Below are positions 36,481 through 47,083 of a stretch of DNA of 64,000 bases, piece by piece (positions within the stretch are counted from its first letter, which is position 1; every line of letters starts with the position of its first letter). The notes under the pieces are model-generated. The model ran no database searches. It saw only the letters and a program-made list of their open reading frames with translations, and was not told the origin of the DNA. A program made the position numbers and the translations under genes. The stretch is from Pestalotiopsis fici W106-1 (Eukaryota > Ascomycota > Sordariomycetes > Amphisphaeriales > Sporocadaceae): the NCBI RefSeq assembly GCF_000516985.1, contig NW_006917095.1, forward strand, positions 2,175,077 through 2,239,076, in the 5' to 3' direction.

Positions 36481-37283
36481 TTTGGGGTATTGTATGGGAA
36501 AGAAAGTATTACTTCAAAATAGAGTAAAAGAAGTGAAAATGTGACTTCGCAAGTGAAGCTTGCTTTTGTGGTTGTGTGTATGGTTTGGCTTCAATGCCAC
36601 TAGTGATTGGGTATCAAGATTACTGTTGCTTGTATTGTATGTCGAGGGAAACAGAACCGATAGTGAGCTTGAAACTATCGAGACTTTTATGGTTGAACCA
36701 TCACCGATGCTGGTGGAGAAGTGGAAGACGGGGGAAGTTGCGAGACCTTGGAAATATCGACTCATGGACGCCCATGGACGATTCTCTTGCATCTGAGTTG
36801 TCTCTCGTTGCATGTAGCAGGTTCCCACAGCTACCCGATGATGCAAGAGCGTGATAGAATCAAGGAGAAGCGACGTCAACCCACCAGAACATTCGATTAT
36901 CCATAGTTTTAGTGGGGCATAATTCTTGCAAAGAACAGGGGAAGCGCGGGGTCAAATTAATGCTTTGATGCAAGAATAGTTTTTTAAGCGGGATGTGATA
37001 TGTAATTACCAGAGAGGTCGGGCTTAAACTATAATCGGCGGGGCTATAGAACTATTCTCAGTAAGCGTGGAACTCTATCCTTCTGGCCATCTTCCGATAA
37101 CGATAAGCTATCCCTGTCGCGGTGCCGGACTAGACTCTCCAGGCTGGAGAACGCGTATGGCCCGTGCTGTCCAAAGTTTTTGGGAGCTTCAGTTCCATCG
37201 CGTGCCGACTCCTGACCCAACGGCAGCAGCAGGGAAGGACATTGGAAAGATCATTGGCCCCCCTCAGTCCACAGCAGTGCGCC
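36481..37283. promoter_or_regulatory. Divergent promoter of hsp104 (-) and mL67/mhr1 (+)
   Basis: 803 bases between two divergent ATGs. At 36886-36895 there is a head-to-head nGAAnnTTCn heat-shock pair. At 36922-36936 a TTC and a GAA unit are separated by one five-base unit (gapped heat-shock element). An AGGGG stress-response element core follows at 36937-36941. Their clustering within 56 bases about 400-460 bases from the hsp104 start supports heat and stress control of that gene; effect on the mitochondrial gene is unknown. Confidence 0.5.
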
Positions 37284-38278
37284 ATGAATGTCAACAACTC
37301 CCTACGGCCGCTGGGCGCCTTGACTGCTCAGCTGGGCCGGCTGTCCGTGGGACTGTCGAGAACAACCATCCGGGCAGCGTCGACGATCGAGACGAGCCCC
37401 AATGCCGTCGAGGTGGATGCAAAGGAGGCAGAGAAGAAGGCCAGAAAAGCAGCAAAGAAGGCAGAAAAGAAGCAGAAACCGAGGATAGAGCCCAACTTTG
37501 AGCCCGGGCATGGAGAGAAGATTTGGTTGTTCAGCCACTTGGTTGATGGGCTGACGGTGTATTCGCACAGTCCCGTGTTGAAGGTGTGTTGTCCTCGGCC
37601 TTGCTCGGGCTGGAACAATTGTCAAGATGCATTTCACATGGAACAATCAAGAAACTAATTTCTTTACAGGCCAACAAAGCCCTGCGCCAACTACCCTTCA
37701 ACGGAAAGAAGCTGAAGCCTTCCAAGATGCGAAAGGACTACTGGCGACCAATGGCCTTGATTCAATTCCCCGAAGGCATGGGCCACATCGGACGATCCGT
37801 CTTTCACATCATGCGCGAATTCCGCATGCAGCACGACCTGGCCTGGTCCGACAAGTATCTCGTGCATGCGAAATCACACCGCACCCTTACCCGTCTGGAG
37901 CGCGGCGAGAGGCTGAACACTGCCCAAAAACCCAACGCCATTGCCGACATGGCCGCCGTGCTTGGAGGCTTGGGCAGGGGCAATAAGATGTGGCTTCCCG
38001 TGGTTGAGGGCGTGACAGACCTGGTCGAGACGAGTGGTGCTACGAGGACAAACGAGGAGTCGGGCAGTACCGAAGCTCTGCTGAGGACGACCGTTTTCTG
38101 GGCCGACAAGCTGGACAAGAATTTTGCTCAAGAGTGGCCAGCCAACGTATCACACTATGAGCTCAGCGAGGCCGTCGGCGTACCAGTCACCGGGACAGAG
38201 GAGGTCACAGAAATAGCACCCGAGGAATTGCTCGCATCAGAAGAGCAGCCAAAGAAGAAGTCATGGTTTGGCGCATAA
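37284..38278 (+). CDS. mhr1: Mitochondrial large-subunit ribosomal protein mL67 (Mhr1 family)
   Basis: Two exons (37284-37583, 37670-38278) give 302 residues. Residues 1-35 are Arg/Ser/Thr-rich without acids, a mitochondrial presequence. A Lys/Ala-rich linker follows, then EKIWLFSHLVDGLTVYSHSP, then (after the intron) ANKALRQLPFNGKK and RKDYWRPMALIQFPEG, which fit the Mhr1 domain. In yeast the protein is both a mitoribosome component and a factor in mitochondrial DNA recombination; in filamentous fungi the ribosomal role is the safer one. The start at 37284 is the first in-frame ATG (the upstream extension has only non-ATG codons). A Lys-rich C-terminus ends the protein. It converges with the P-loop gene, with 187 bases between stops. 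Confidence 0.87.
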
Positions 38279-38465
38279 AGAAGAAGAAAAAAGCAAGGCT
38301 AAAGGAATGTCATTTCCCAATCGCTGACCCTTAAGTGTGTACTCATAAAACATTCCGTCTCTGCAATCTGGAGATGTCCCTGTACATTATTGTACGCCAA
38401 GAAAACAGTGTACCATACGCCCATTGAAGGCAATAAACAATTCATCCAATATCAGAAATTATGAA

Positions 38466-39901
38466 TTAAACCTTGATGGCAAACTGCTTCAGATACTCAT
38501 AGTGAGCAATGTTTTCGTTGACGCATTCGCGAATGACCTTTTGTCCCTCCTCGCCATACTTTTCGATCCACTCCTGGTCCTCAGCCTCTTCTGTTGCAAC
38601 CTTCTAGAATCGGGGTTAGCAGGGGATCGAAAATTTGTGGTCAACGTCAACATATAACTTACGTGAGCGTGCGTCCTTGGCGACAAGTTCTTGCTCTTGA
38701 TCGCATCATTGTGGAATCCAATCCACTTGGAAAAGGCCTCTTCGACATACTGCTGGTCGTCTGGGTTATCCCAGTTCAGCATGTCTGGTGTGAAAGGAAT
38801 GCCAGTCTCTTTGCAGAATGCCTGAACAATTTCCTGGGGGTGGTCCAGCAGATCATCAGCATCAAGAACCGTAACGGTGATTTGGTCTTGCTTGCTGTGG
38901 CCATTGACATGTCCGTTGGTCTGACCGTTGGCATGGCCATTGACCTCGCCATTGGTGTGACCGTTGGTGTGGCCATTTGTGTAGCCATTGGTACCATTCG
39001 CATGGCCATTGACGGCGGGCATCTCGGCACCCTCGGCCATGCGTGGTCCAACAACACCCTGCTCCCGGAGGTAGTCAAACAGGACACGGAGCTCCAAGTA
39101 CCCGGCCTCGTTGGACATGAAGTTCTTGAAGCCCGTCACGTCATCCAGAGGAGGAATCGTGCAGCGGTAGAAGGAGGGGATGCCGCGCCTCGGGTGGCGG
39201 ATGAGGAATGCAAAATGGTACTTCTTCATCACATCCAAAGGCAAGACCGTGGGGTTGCCGGGCTCAGTGGTGCCGACGCCCTTGGTGTGGCCATTGGTAA
39301 TGATCTTTTCAACACCGTTGGTGGTGTTACTGTTGGCTTGGTCGTTGCTGAGAGAAGAGGCAACTGTTGTAGGCTTTCCGTCAGGTGCCATGAGGTAATA
39401 TGCCATATCCTTGATGAAAACACGCTTTCCCTGTTCCTGTTAGCATTTTGTTCGTATAAGTTATAGTAAAATAAAGAGAATGTAGAGTATTTCAGGTAAC
39501 AATTTGGTAACGAAATCAGGGACAAGTCTCCAAATTTAAGCACTGCAGCAAGTCGCAGGCAAGTCACCAATTACATCGGGCTCTAGTGTAGAGGGCAGCT
39601 TACATGATCACCGTCCCTCTCGAGTCTGTTGAGAACATCTCTGTAAGTGGTCTTGGAAAATCCACTCTTGATTCTCGAGACCTCATCGTCGTATCTGGTG
39701 CTGAGCCTCTCAGGGCCGTAGTAGAATGCATCACCGAATGGCTCATGTGCACATTCGAGGATATCTCGGCGAGTCATGAAGACCTAGACATCGTCAGTGT
39801 AAGCTTGACACATTTTGGCCTCTTGGCAACTGGCTTACCCGCTCGAATGCTGTAGAACATGCTCGCGGATGTGTCGCGAGAAAAATTGGTTTTGAAGACA
39901 T
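38466..39901 (-). CDS. Sulfotransferase-like P-loop protein with an Asn-Gly-rich insert
   Basis: Four minus-strand exons (39901-39839, 39783-39604, 39430-38663, 38603-38466) give 382 residues. The N-terminus [20 protein letters not shown], split by intron 1, has the position and pattern of the 5'-phosphosulfate-binding loop of sulfotransferase-fold proteins. [12 protein letters not shown] near 160 resembles the 3'-phosphate-binding region, and the C-terminal helical part ends in [12 protein letters not shown]. Whether it transfers sulfate is unproven; many fungal relatives are annotated only as P-loop hydrolases. Residues about 222-259 are a low-complexity insert of NGH/NGT/NGE triplets, probably a disordered surface loop. 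There is no signal peptide or membrane helix, so it is probably cytosolic. Confidence 0.8.
38897..39010. repeat. In-frame tandem triplet-peptide repeat (Asn-Gly-His type)
   Basis: Degenerate 9-12 base units encode about 38 residues of repeating NGH/NGT/NGQ/NGE on the minus strand. The reading frame is kept, so length change would be tolerated. Confidence 0.85.
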
Positions 39902-42900
39902 GGCGATAAAAAAAATTTATTCGCAAAAGAAACTAGTGTGAACCTCAAAAAATAAACGTCACACGTGAACAAGGAAAGTCTTCTTGATGGTACGCGACTT
40001 GTATTTCTGGGAGCATGTAATCTTCTACAGTACTGCTGAGTTCTGTCTCCAATAATTGGAACAAGTATGAGTATGAAGCAGAATATTGTTGAAAGAACAC
40101 GAGAGATGAACGTTCAGCTTTTTATTTCAGAGAACCGGAAAACCGCCATCGTGTTTCTCAGCCGGCGCCGCATGAGGAACTCGAGTTCCTGGCCAACCGA
40201 AAAGTGAGACTCTTACCTACCATGCTGCCCATGTACCAAGTTACGTTCGGGAGCGGCCCTCCTTTCGCCCCACGTCGGTAAAACCATGCGGATGTGAGTA
40301 CCTGGTTATAACCCACAATATGCACCTTTCATCCTCGTACCTGGACATGCCGACGACCGGTTTTTTTGAGCCACAGACATCCCAACGTGGTATACCGGCA
40401 CGTCATGTGTACGTACAAGAAGCTGGAGGCAGAGGTAGCCGGTACCTGAGTACATTGGGATTTGCTCGTTGACAGCCGCGGTGGGCCTTTGGAAGTATAG
40501 GATGTCGGCCGGGAAAGGCGATAAGGGTGAGATTCCCATGCTGTTGTGTTCTTTTCAGAGGTGGCACGGTTTACCTAGTTGCTTAGCACCTTGCCTGTGC
40601 ATGGGTCGGGGAAGCTAAAAAGAGGAGCCTAACAGAGTCCGCAATAGTCTGGAACCGTGTGTGGGAGGGTGAAAGAAAAGGGAAATAGTCGGGCGCGGCT
40701 TGGTTGTGGTTATCAACTGTCACTGTTCAGGTCAGCAGTGTGAATTGCGCCCATAAAGTTACCCGGGGCTGAGGCATGATGGACCAATATGGTATCAAAT
40801 CGATGGCGTGATGAGTATTGGCATGCCTATCGACAGCTTGGTGCCCTTTCCCCTGTCTCCCAGGATTCCCATCTTCTTATCTTTTCTTTTTCTTCTTTTT
40901 GCTCGTGCATGATTTTCAGGATACGGGCATCATGTGTTCCAGTTGCCAGTAAGCTGCAGCACCAGGGAGCCAGTTGCAACTTTGCCCCCCCCGCGGATAA
41001 GAGCTTTTCTTTCTTTCGTAATTGGCCGTGTTTGCCCGGCCGCCCTCACCCGCTGGTCCACGATAGGCCTCGCATCGGGGCTTCGAGACCGGCAGCCCAG
41101 CATTGGCGGGAGTCCACTGCACCACCGGACCCCAGCCGGGTCGACCTAGTGACGTAAACATCCTGGCTAGCCCCAAAAGCCACCACGGTCGTCGGTCTGC
41201 GATAGCCACCGACTCCCTCGAGACATCGACCGACAACCGCCGCGGCTGTACAACGTCAACTCCACCAATGCCGCCCTGCCGGCATGCATTGAAGATCGGT
41301 CAACCGTCAGGTCGGTAGCGATGAAGTTTTTCGTTCACCAAGCTCACAACATCGTTAGCAGTGGCCTGCCTCTGTCGATGCAGCCGGTGCATGGCTTGAA
41401 CCTTGAACAGACCGCCAGTAACTCGGTTGCCTCATCGTATTAACGTACTTGTTCCATCGGTTTAGGTCGGGGTCCTTTCACTGTGGGGACTTGTTTATCC
41501 AGCCTGACGATACCATCCGGTCCGTTCCCAGGATTGACTTGGAATGAGCCATAGAATACATGATCGACATGCTTTGATCCTCGAGAAGCTTCACAGTCGA
41601 GTGTTCCAGAGCTCGATAGCTACTGTATCTGCAAGTCAATACTTCCGATAGAAGATGACGCGCCGCGGCAGGCAAGCTTCTCGTGACCATTGCAGGGTCG
41701 TGTAGGACGATGAGACTCGTCCACGCCAGCCACTATTGCACGATTCACTTCTCGAGAGCTCGTCATGAGCAAATGCAACGGTTGTGACAGGTAGAGTAAC
41801 AAGACGGGATAATTGACGATAACTCCATGGTATGAGACACTGGAATGAAGCCAATATGGTAGATCGTGTAAGGTGTCATGGTCGAGAGACATATTTTCTC
41901 TGCATGCAAAGACCGAATGACCTCGTGCGAGCTCATATCATTGCTCATGGTCCATTTGAAACATCGACTGGGTCAACTAGCCCAACAACATGAACTCGTC
42001 TGGTTGTATGAGGTTTGCAGAAGGTTGAAAGAAGACAGTCTGAATAGGTAGAAAGGAAAGAAGTGCTACACTTGTAGAAGTCTGGTCTGAACACATTGCT
42101 TGCGTGAACCAATATGAACTTTCGAGGAATCCCAGGTGAAAACGAGAGCCGTCGTGTTGAAAAATAAAGTAAGACTACTCGGAAATCAACAAGTTTCGTG
42201 TCGCGTGAGAGGGAGGGGAGGGTTCAAATAGTCTGCGCTGCGTAGGGTATTTATCGAACAAATAGCCAACTAATTTCCGTGTAAGTGGCTACCAACCGTA
42301 GTAGTCTCCGGCCACCTTGGCCTAGATTGAAAAGATAAGTAAGAAAAAAAAAAGAGAGACCAAGACTTGGGACCCAGCACAGACGCCGGTGCCAGGTGGA
42401 TGACTCGATAGGAAGTCAAACACCCTGGACGATCATCGACAAGCTGGGCCTGCGAATCATAGGCCACGGTATTACGTTGTCACAAAGAAAGGACCCCCGA
42501 CGGAATAATGTGCTTGGCCCATGCTCCCTCCCATAAGAAGATGCTTCCCGCCGTGATAAATCCTTTTGCCCCCTTTGCGAGTTTTTGTGAGACGTCAAGT
42601 GATTATTTCGTACTGGGTGGTACCACTTACACGCACGTGGGGCAGAAGACGAATGAGACAACCTTGTAACTCTTGTGCGGTATACAGTGAGCCAAGAAGA
42701 CAACGTCGGCACATTGCGAGCGCAGATCTCATCAGGCAAAGTCTCGTCATTCTCTCTCAATAAGATACTGATCAATAAACATTGCTGTTTATGCGTTTTA
42801 TGCGAGCGCTTGACCTTATCGTCGAGTGCAAACACAAAGGACAAGCCATAATGATACATACATCCGGATCTCGGCCTCGACGATGGATTTAACGAGCCAA

Positions 42901-43243
42901 AGTCGTTGTATGCCGCATGCCTGATAAGCAAAATATTCCTGCGCCAGAATTCAGTTGTATCCTTTCAAGCCTGGGACGAAACCCCCACTTCACATGCCTT
43001 TATAGAACCCTTGCGTATCTTACTATTTATGCGACTCTTGATCAAGCCCGCTCAGCGAGTCTTTCTTTTGATCTCAATGCACACACTTCTGTTGCCGTTG
43101 ACTTTCTCGTGCCATTTTCCAGGGAATTAGACTGAATGATACTCCATTCATGGGTCTGTGAGACTGTGTCTACAGTATATTTGCTAGCGGAGAAAGGGAA
43201 TGTCTTACACACGCGCCCGTTTACCAGCTCGCCAAAGCCATTT
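39902..43243. other. Gene-free stretch of about 3.3 kb
   Basis: No supportable gene. The longest frame (42416-42931 minus, 171 codons) lacks codon bias or a recognised domain. The sub-region near 40.95-41.3 kb is notably GC-rich, the rest is mixed. Part of the left side is the promoter of the P-loop gene. Confidence 0.55.
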
Positions 43244-44326
43244 CTAGTCCAAACGACCCCAGCTCCAGATGTTGAGCCCAACCTTGATGCCCTTCTTCAC
43301 AGGCAAGCCAGCGTGCCATGTTTCCTTCCATCCCCTGCCCGTGCCGTCGGGCATAAAGTTCTCCCAGAACACAGCGTTGCCGGGGATGGGCTTGAACGTG
43401 AGACCGACCTGATCCTCTAGCCCTCGCTTTTCCGTGTCCTCCTCATTGTCCGCCGCCGCGCCTTGCCCACCATCCGGCCCGGCGGCGCACTCGATCCACT
43501 GACACCACTTATCGTCGGGACCCCTCCGGCTCAGTAGCGGGAACTCTGTGCCGCCGCCCTCGAGGTCTTCGGCCGCGACCCAAACCATCATGCTGCTGGC
43601 GCGTCCCCAGCCCCGCGCGCCGCTGCCCCAGTCAAAGTGGTGCACGTAGTGGCCGCCCTCGACGTACTTTTGGGTCCGCAGCCGCTCGATCCAGAGGTCG
43701 TTGCGCCAGCCCTGGAGACTCAGCGCACGCGACTCGATGCACCGCACGGTGTCATCGCGCGGCAGCAATGCCACCGACGAGTCGCGGATGCTGGTGTTCT
43801 GGTGCGTGTGGCTGCCATCCGACGTGGTGGTCGACGGAGCAAAGAGCGGCTCGCTGTATGCAAGGCAAAAGACAGAAAGTCAGTATAAAATAGAATAAAA
43901 AAAGCGGCAGGTTCAAACAAGCTATATAGGACTTGACGTTTAGATTAAGTGCACCTCCCCCGCCAAGAGTATACGATCAGTAGGGTGGACGTCTACTATA
44001 GACTCGTGCAAGGGCGATGGCGTGATCGCACGGGGTTATATGCAGGGGCAGATCGTTTACCTCAGCTCTAGCAAATGGCGTCTCTCGTCGGCCGAGACAA
44101 AATTCTCAATGTACACCACCAGCGGCGCCTTGGATAGGATATGAACAGCGTATGCGTCCGCGTCGCAAACCGGGACCGTGTCACCCGGGCTGTCAATGGC
44201 CAGCAGGCTCTCGTTGATCGCTGGGCGTGGCGTCCTCGGGATCCTCGCCGGCTGTGGCGAAAGGTACTGCACCAATGGATTATATAGGAGCAGGACCGCA
44301 AAGAGGCCTATCACGTATGAAAACAT
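43244..44326 (-). CDS. Membrane-anchored prolyl 4-hydroxylase-like 2-oxoglutarate/Fe(II) dioxygenase
   Basis: Two minus-strand exons (44326-44061, 43853-43244) give 291 residues. Residues about 3-22 are one hydrophobic helix followed by basic, proline-rich residues: a type II signal anchor, so the catalytic part should face the ER/Golgi lumen. The iron ligands are H161-F-D163 in HYVHHFDWG and H269 in ETWHAGLP. K279 in GIKVGLNIW is placed to bind 2-oxoglutarate. The CFG-type core and PGNAVFWENF turn fit the prolyl 4-hydroxylase alpha-subunit family. The substrate is unknown; fungal members may act on proteins or in metabolism. An acidic, Gly-rich insert before the last ligand (about residues 213-235) looks like a loop. 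The ATG at 44326 is chosen because the longer frame has no earlier ATG. Confidence 0.88.
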
Positions 44327-44704
44327 GATGGATAATTGAGCATGGTACGATTGGAAAAAAAGAGAAAAATACAAGCTCGAAGTTTGAACTTGTCGAAGTG
44401 ATCCTATAAGTCGCGCTCGTCGTATGATGGATGATTGGCGTGGCTTTGCTTAGCGGATTGCAGGGGTGTGTTGGCCCCTATTGCGCACCATTACATAACC
44501 ATTTGTGGTTGTGACCTTGCTGGTTATTATGTCCTACGCCTTCCTTGGAGAGAGAATATATCTACGTGACGTCGGGATGATCAGAAACACTATGTTTCAA
44601 TATTGACCGCAGGTTATTATTACGTTATCCAAGCTTGGTGAGTGCCTCTAGCTTATGACCTATATGCTGGCTTGGATCGATGGAAGCAATACTACATGTA
44701 TCTT
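44327..44704. other. Intergenic spacer
   Basis: 378 bases between the oxygenase start and the Pbn1 stop, both on the minus strand. It holds the oxygenase promoter and the Pbn1 3' UTR. No further gene is seen. Confidence 0.6.
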
Positions 44705-46243
44705 CTATTGAATCTTCTTTGCCGCTTCGGCTTTTGTTGGTTGGCCGTAGCCAGACCGTCCAAAAACAGCCAGCAGTTTCCATACAACCCAAGCGAATCC
44801 TATCAAGACTGCTGTTCCGGTAAAGGTGCTCACCCAATATGCTTTATCCAGATCCAGTACAGGAACCGATCCATTCAGCATTAGACTGCCATTTTGGGGG
44901 GCAGGATTGAGGTGCCAGAAGAGTGTCCGGGGCCCAAATAGACCGTCGTAACCTAGGTTAATTCGGTCAAAAGGATTTGTTGGGAATTTAGTACCCTCCT
45001 CTGCTGCACATGTCCAAAACACAGCGGGATAAGGTAGGTTGAACGATGCCTCGCCCCCTGAGCGTGGTGCTTGGTAGCGCAGGTGAAGGGGAATGTCTGC
45101 TGTGAAACCCTCGCCCGTCTCAGGCGGCTTAAGTTCAAGCAAGGCGCTGGATCCCCAGAGCTTCATGACGTAACTAGGCGCTTCTAAATCAACAGGCTGG
45201 CTTATATAACGCAGAGCAGTTAAGTTCTTGGAGGAAAGAAAGAGCGAATCATCGAACTGGTACTTGTCGGCAAAAATAGTGTTTGGAAGTGTAAAATATG
45301 CGTGAAGCGAGCAAAATGTATCGGCCATGGGGGGTTGGCTGGATTCGATGCTCAATTGCAACGTCGGATGTAAGCCCAAAGGTGAGGAGAAGCTGGAGTT
45401 GAAAGTTGCTGTAGAAGCTTTATGCCGTGTGGGGAATGAAAACATCACGGGCGATGGTTTCTTGTCTTCTCCCAGGACAGTCAGAAGGCCTGCAACTCCG
45501 AGTTCATAGTCCTCCAAGTGTTCAGGGTGATTTGGCGTCAGCAGACCGACTTCAACTCTATGGTCTGAGTGACCAGTGACGTCCAGAGGCTGCTCCTCGA
45601 AGCCCCATAGCACAGTGATCTTTACTACGTGGGATATTGTATCGTATGAAAAGTCCAGTGATTTGGCACTCTTGAGGTCATCTATATGTCTTTTGCAATC
45701 GTCATCGGCGGCGGAACATAGGTACTGGGATGCATATTCTGAGAAGCTGCCCAAATCATCTAGTGGAAGATAGGCTTGGTAGGCAGTGGAGTGTGAGAAC
45801 CGATCGTTGGGCAGCCTGGAGAAGTATCGCTAACAGATTTGTGAGCCGCAGTGATCAACAGAATTGCATCTTGGGCAACTTACCAGAGATTCAGAGCAGT
45901 TCTCAAAGGGCACGAGGTTATGAAGAAAGACGCATATAGGGTCGCTCGAGTTTTCTGCTTCTTGCGGTGTATAGAAGACGTGCAGACCTGCAGGCAGCCT
46001 AGAAGTCCACGGACCAGAGGCCAACGTGTCATATGTAGTCGAGGGAATCCATCTCAAGTGAAGCTCTGGGGTGATCTCCAAGAGCTGCTGCAACTCATGT
46101 GGTAGCTCTTCGAGACCGAAGGTGAAGCGGTCTTCGCGGACAGCTTTGATGTTGGGTCCGGTGATAGAACGGCCGCTCACCTTTAGAGCCAAGGGATCGA
46201 TGGCGTCGTCATTATGGTGGAAGAAGGTCGTTCTTTGACGCAT
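44705..46243 (-). CDS. pbn1: Pbn1/PIG-X subunit of GPI mannosyltransferase I
   Basis: Two minus-strand exons (46243-45884, 45829-44705) give 494 residues. The protein starts MRQRTTFFHH, as fungal Pbn1 proteins typically do (MRQR). A long lumenal domain with scattered Cys and NxS/T sequons carries HLRYQAPRSGGEA and VFWTCAAEE near the end, both typical of PIG-X/Pbn1. One membrane helix near 445-470 (VSTFTGTAVLIGFAWVVWKL) is followed by a short Lys-rich cytosolic tail. Pbn1 stabilises the Gpi14/PIG-M catalytic subunit that adds the first mannose to GPI precursors in the ER. A longer frame to 46339 has no ATG. The gene is divergent from the RING protein gene. Confidence 0.92.
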
Positions 46244-47083
46244 AATGTACGAGCTTGCCCGGGTCTTGATCAATCTGCAGCTCGAGTCTAATCGGCTTGC
46301 AACTCGGAGTATCAGGCGAGGTGTTGTATGAAGGTACAATGTTGATTGCCCACTCGGCTGGCACCGATACTCAGCAGACCCTTGTCGTCATATGGCCCAA
46401 GCTCCAGACGTACGTACAATGTACCTGACTTCTAGGCCTTCCAATACGCATAGCCAAAATCTGATTCGATCTCAGAGCATGCAAGTTGTTATTATGGATA
46501 AATTTGAAAACTCATGCATATATCGTTTGTGTACTTCTAGTTGTTGGGATATTATACCGTGAAAAAATATCTATCATGCCCTTGCAGGGACACGGGCGAT
46601 TAATGTACTCGACGACGCAGCTGCACTGGACAGAGGCCAGTCAGTCATCAGTCTGCTGTCTGCACATTGATAACGCGGATAACGACGCACAGACCAGACG
46701 TTGCCAAGAGTTTAGTGGCTTTTTATTACACTGATCCCCCCAAATGCATAGCCAAATGCACGACGCCTCTAGCCGGTAGCGTGGCAGCGTTCGAGCGCGC
46801 CTGATTAAAGATTTCGAGCAAGCATTTTTGAGGCTACTCCACCCAATTCTACCTGTCCCTCCATCAGGAAACATAACTTTTTTTCTTCTTCCACGGCAGC
46901 GTTTGCACATACAATAACCTGCGACAGCAAACAATCAATGGCCACCCTCGGGCAATGACCTAATGCAAAGTCCATTAGGCTGAGAGAGTTCAAGATTCGA
47001 GGCGCCCTTCGCATCTTAACTTGCCTAGCCGCCTGCAACATCTTGTAGTTGATTGCAGTCTCTGTCTTGATCCAATAAGCATC
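46244..47083. promoter_or_regulatory. Divergent spacer between pbn1 and the RING protein gene
   Basis: 840 bases between two ATGs on opposite strands. It must contain both promoters and leaders. Small frames in it show no coding bias. Confidence 0.5.

Noticed and set aside
36721..36906. Small plus-strand frame in the hsp104 promoter
   Set aside because: It lies in the divergent promoter and overlaps the stress-element cluster. No evidence of translation.
42416..42931. 171-codon minus-strand frame in the gene-free stretch
   Set aside because: No codon bias, no domain, no introns or promoter context. Compatible with chance.
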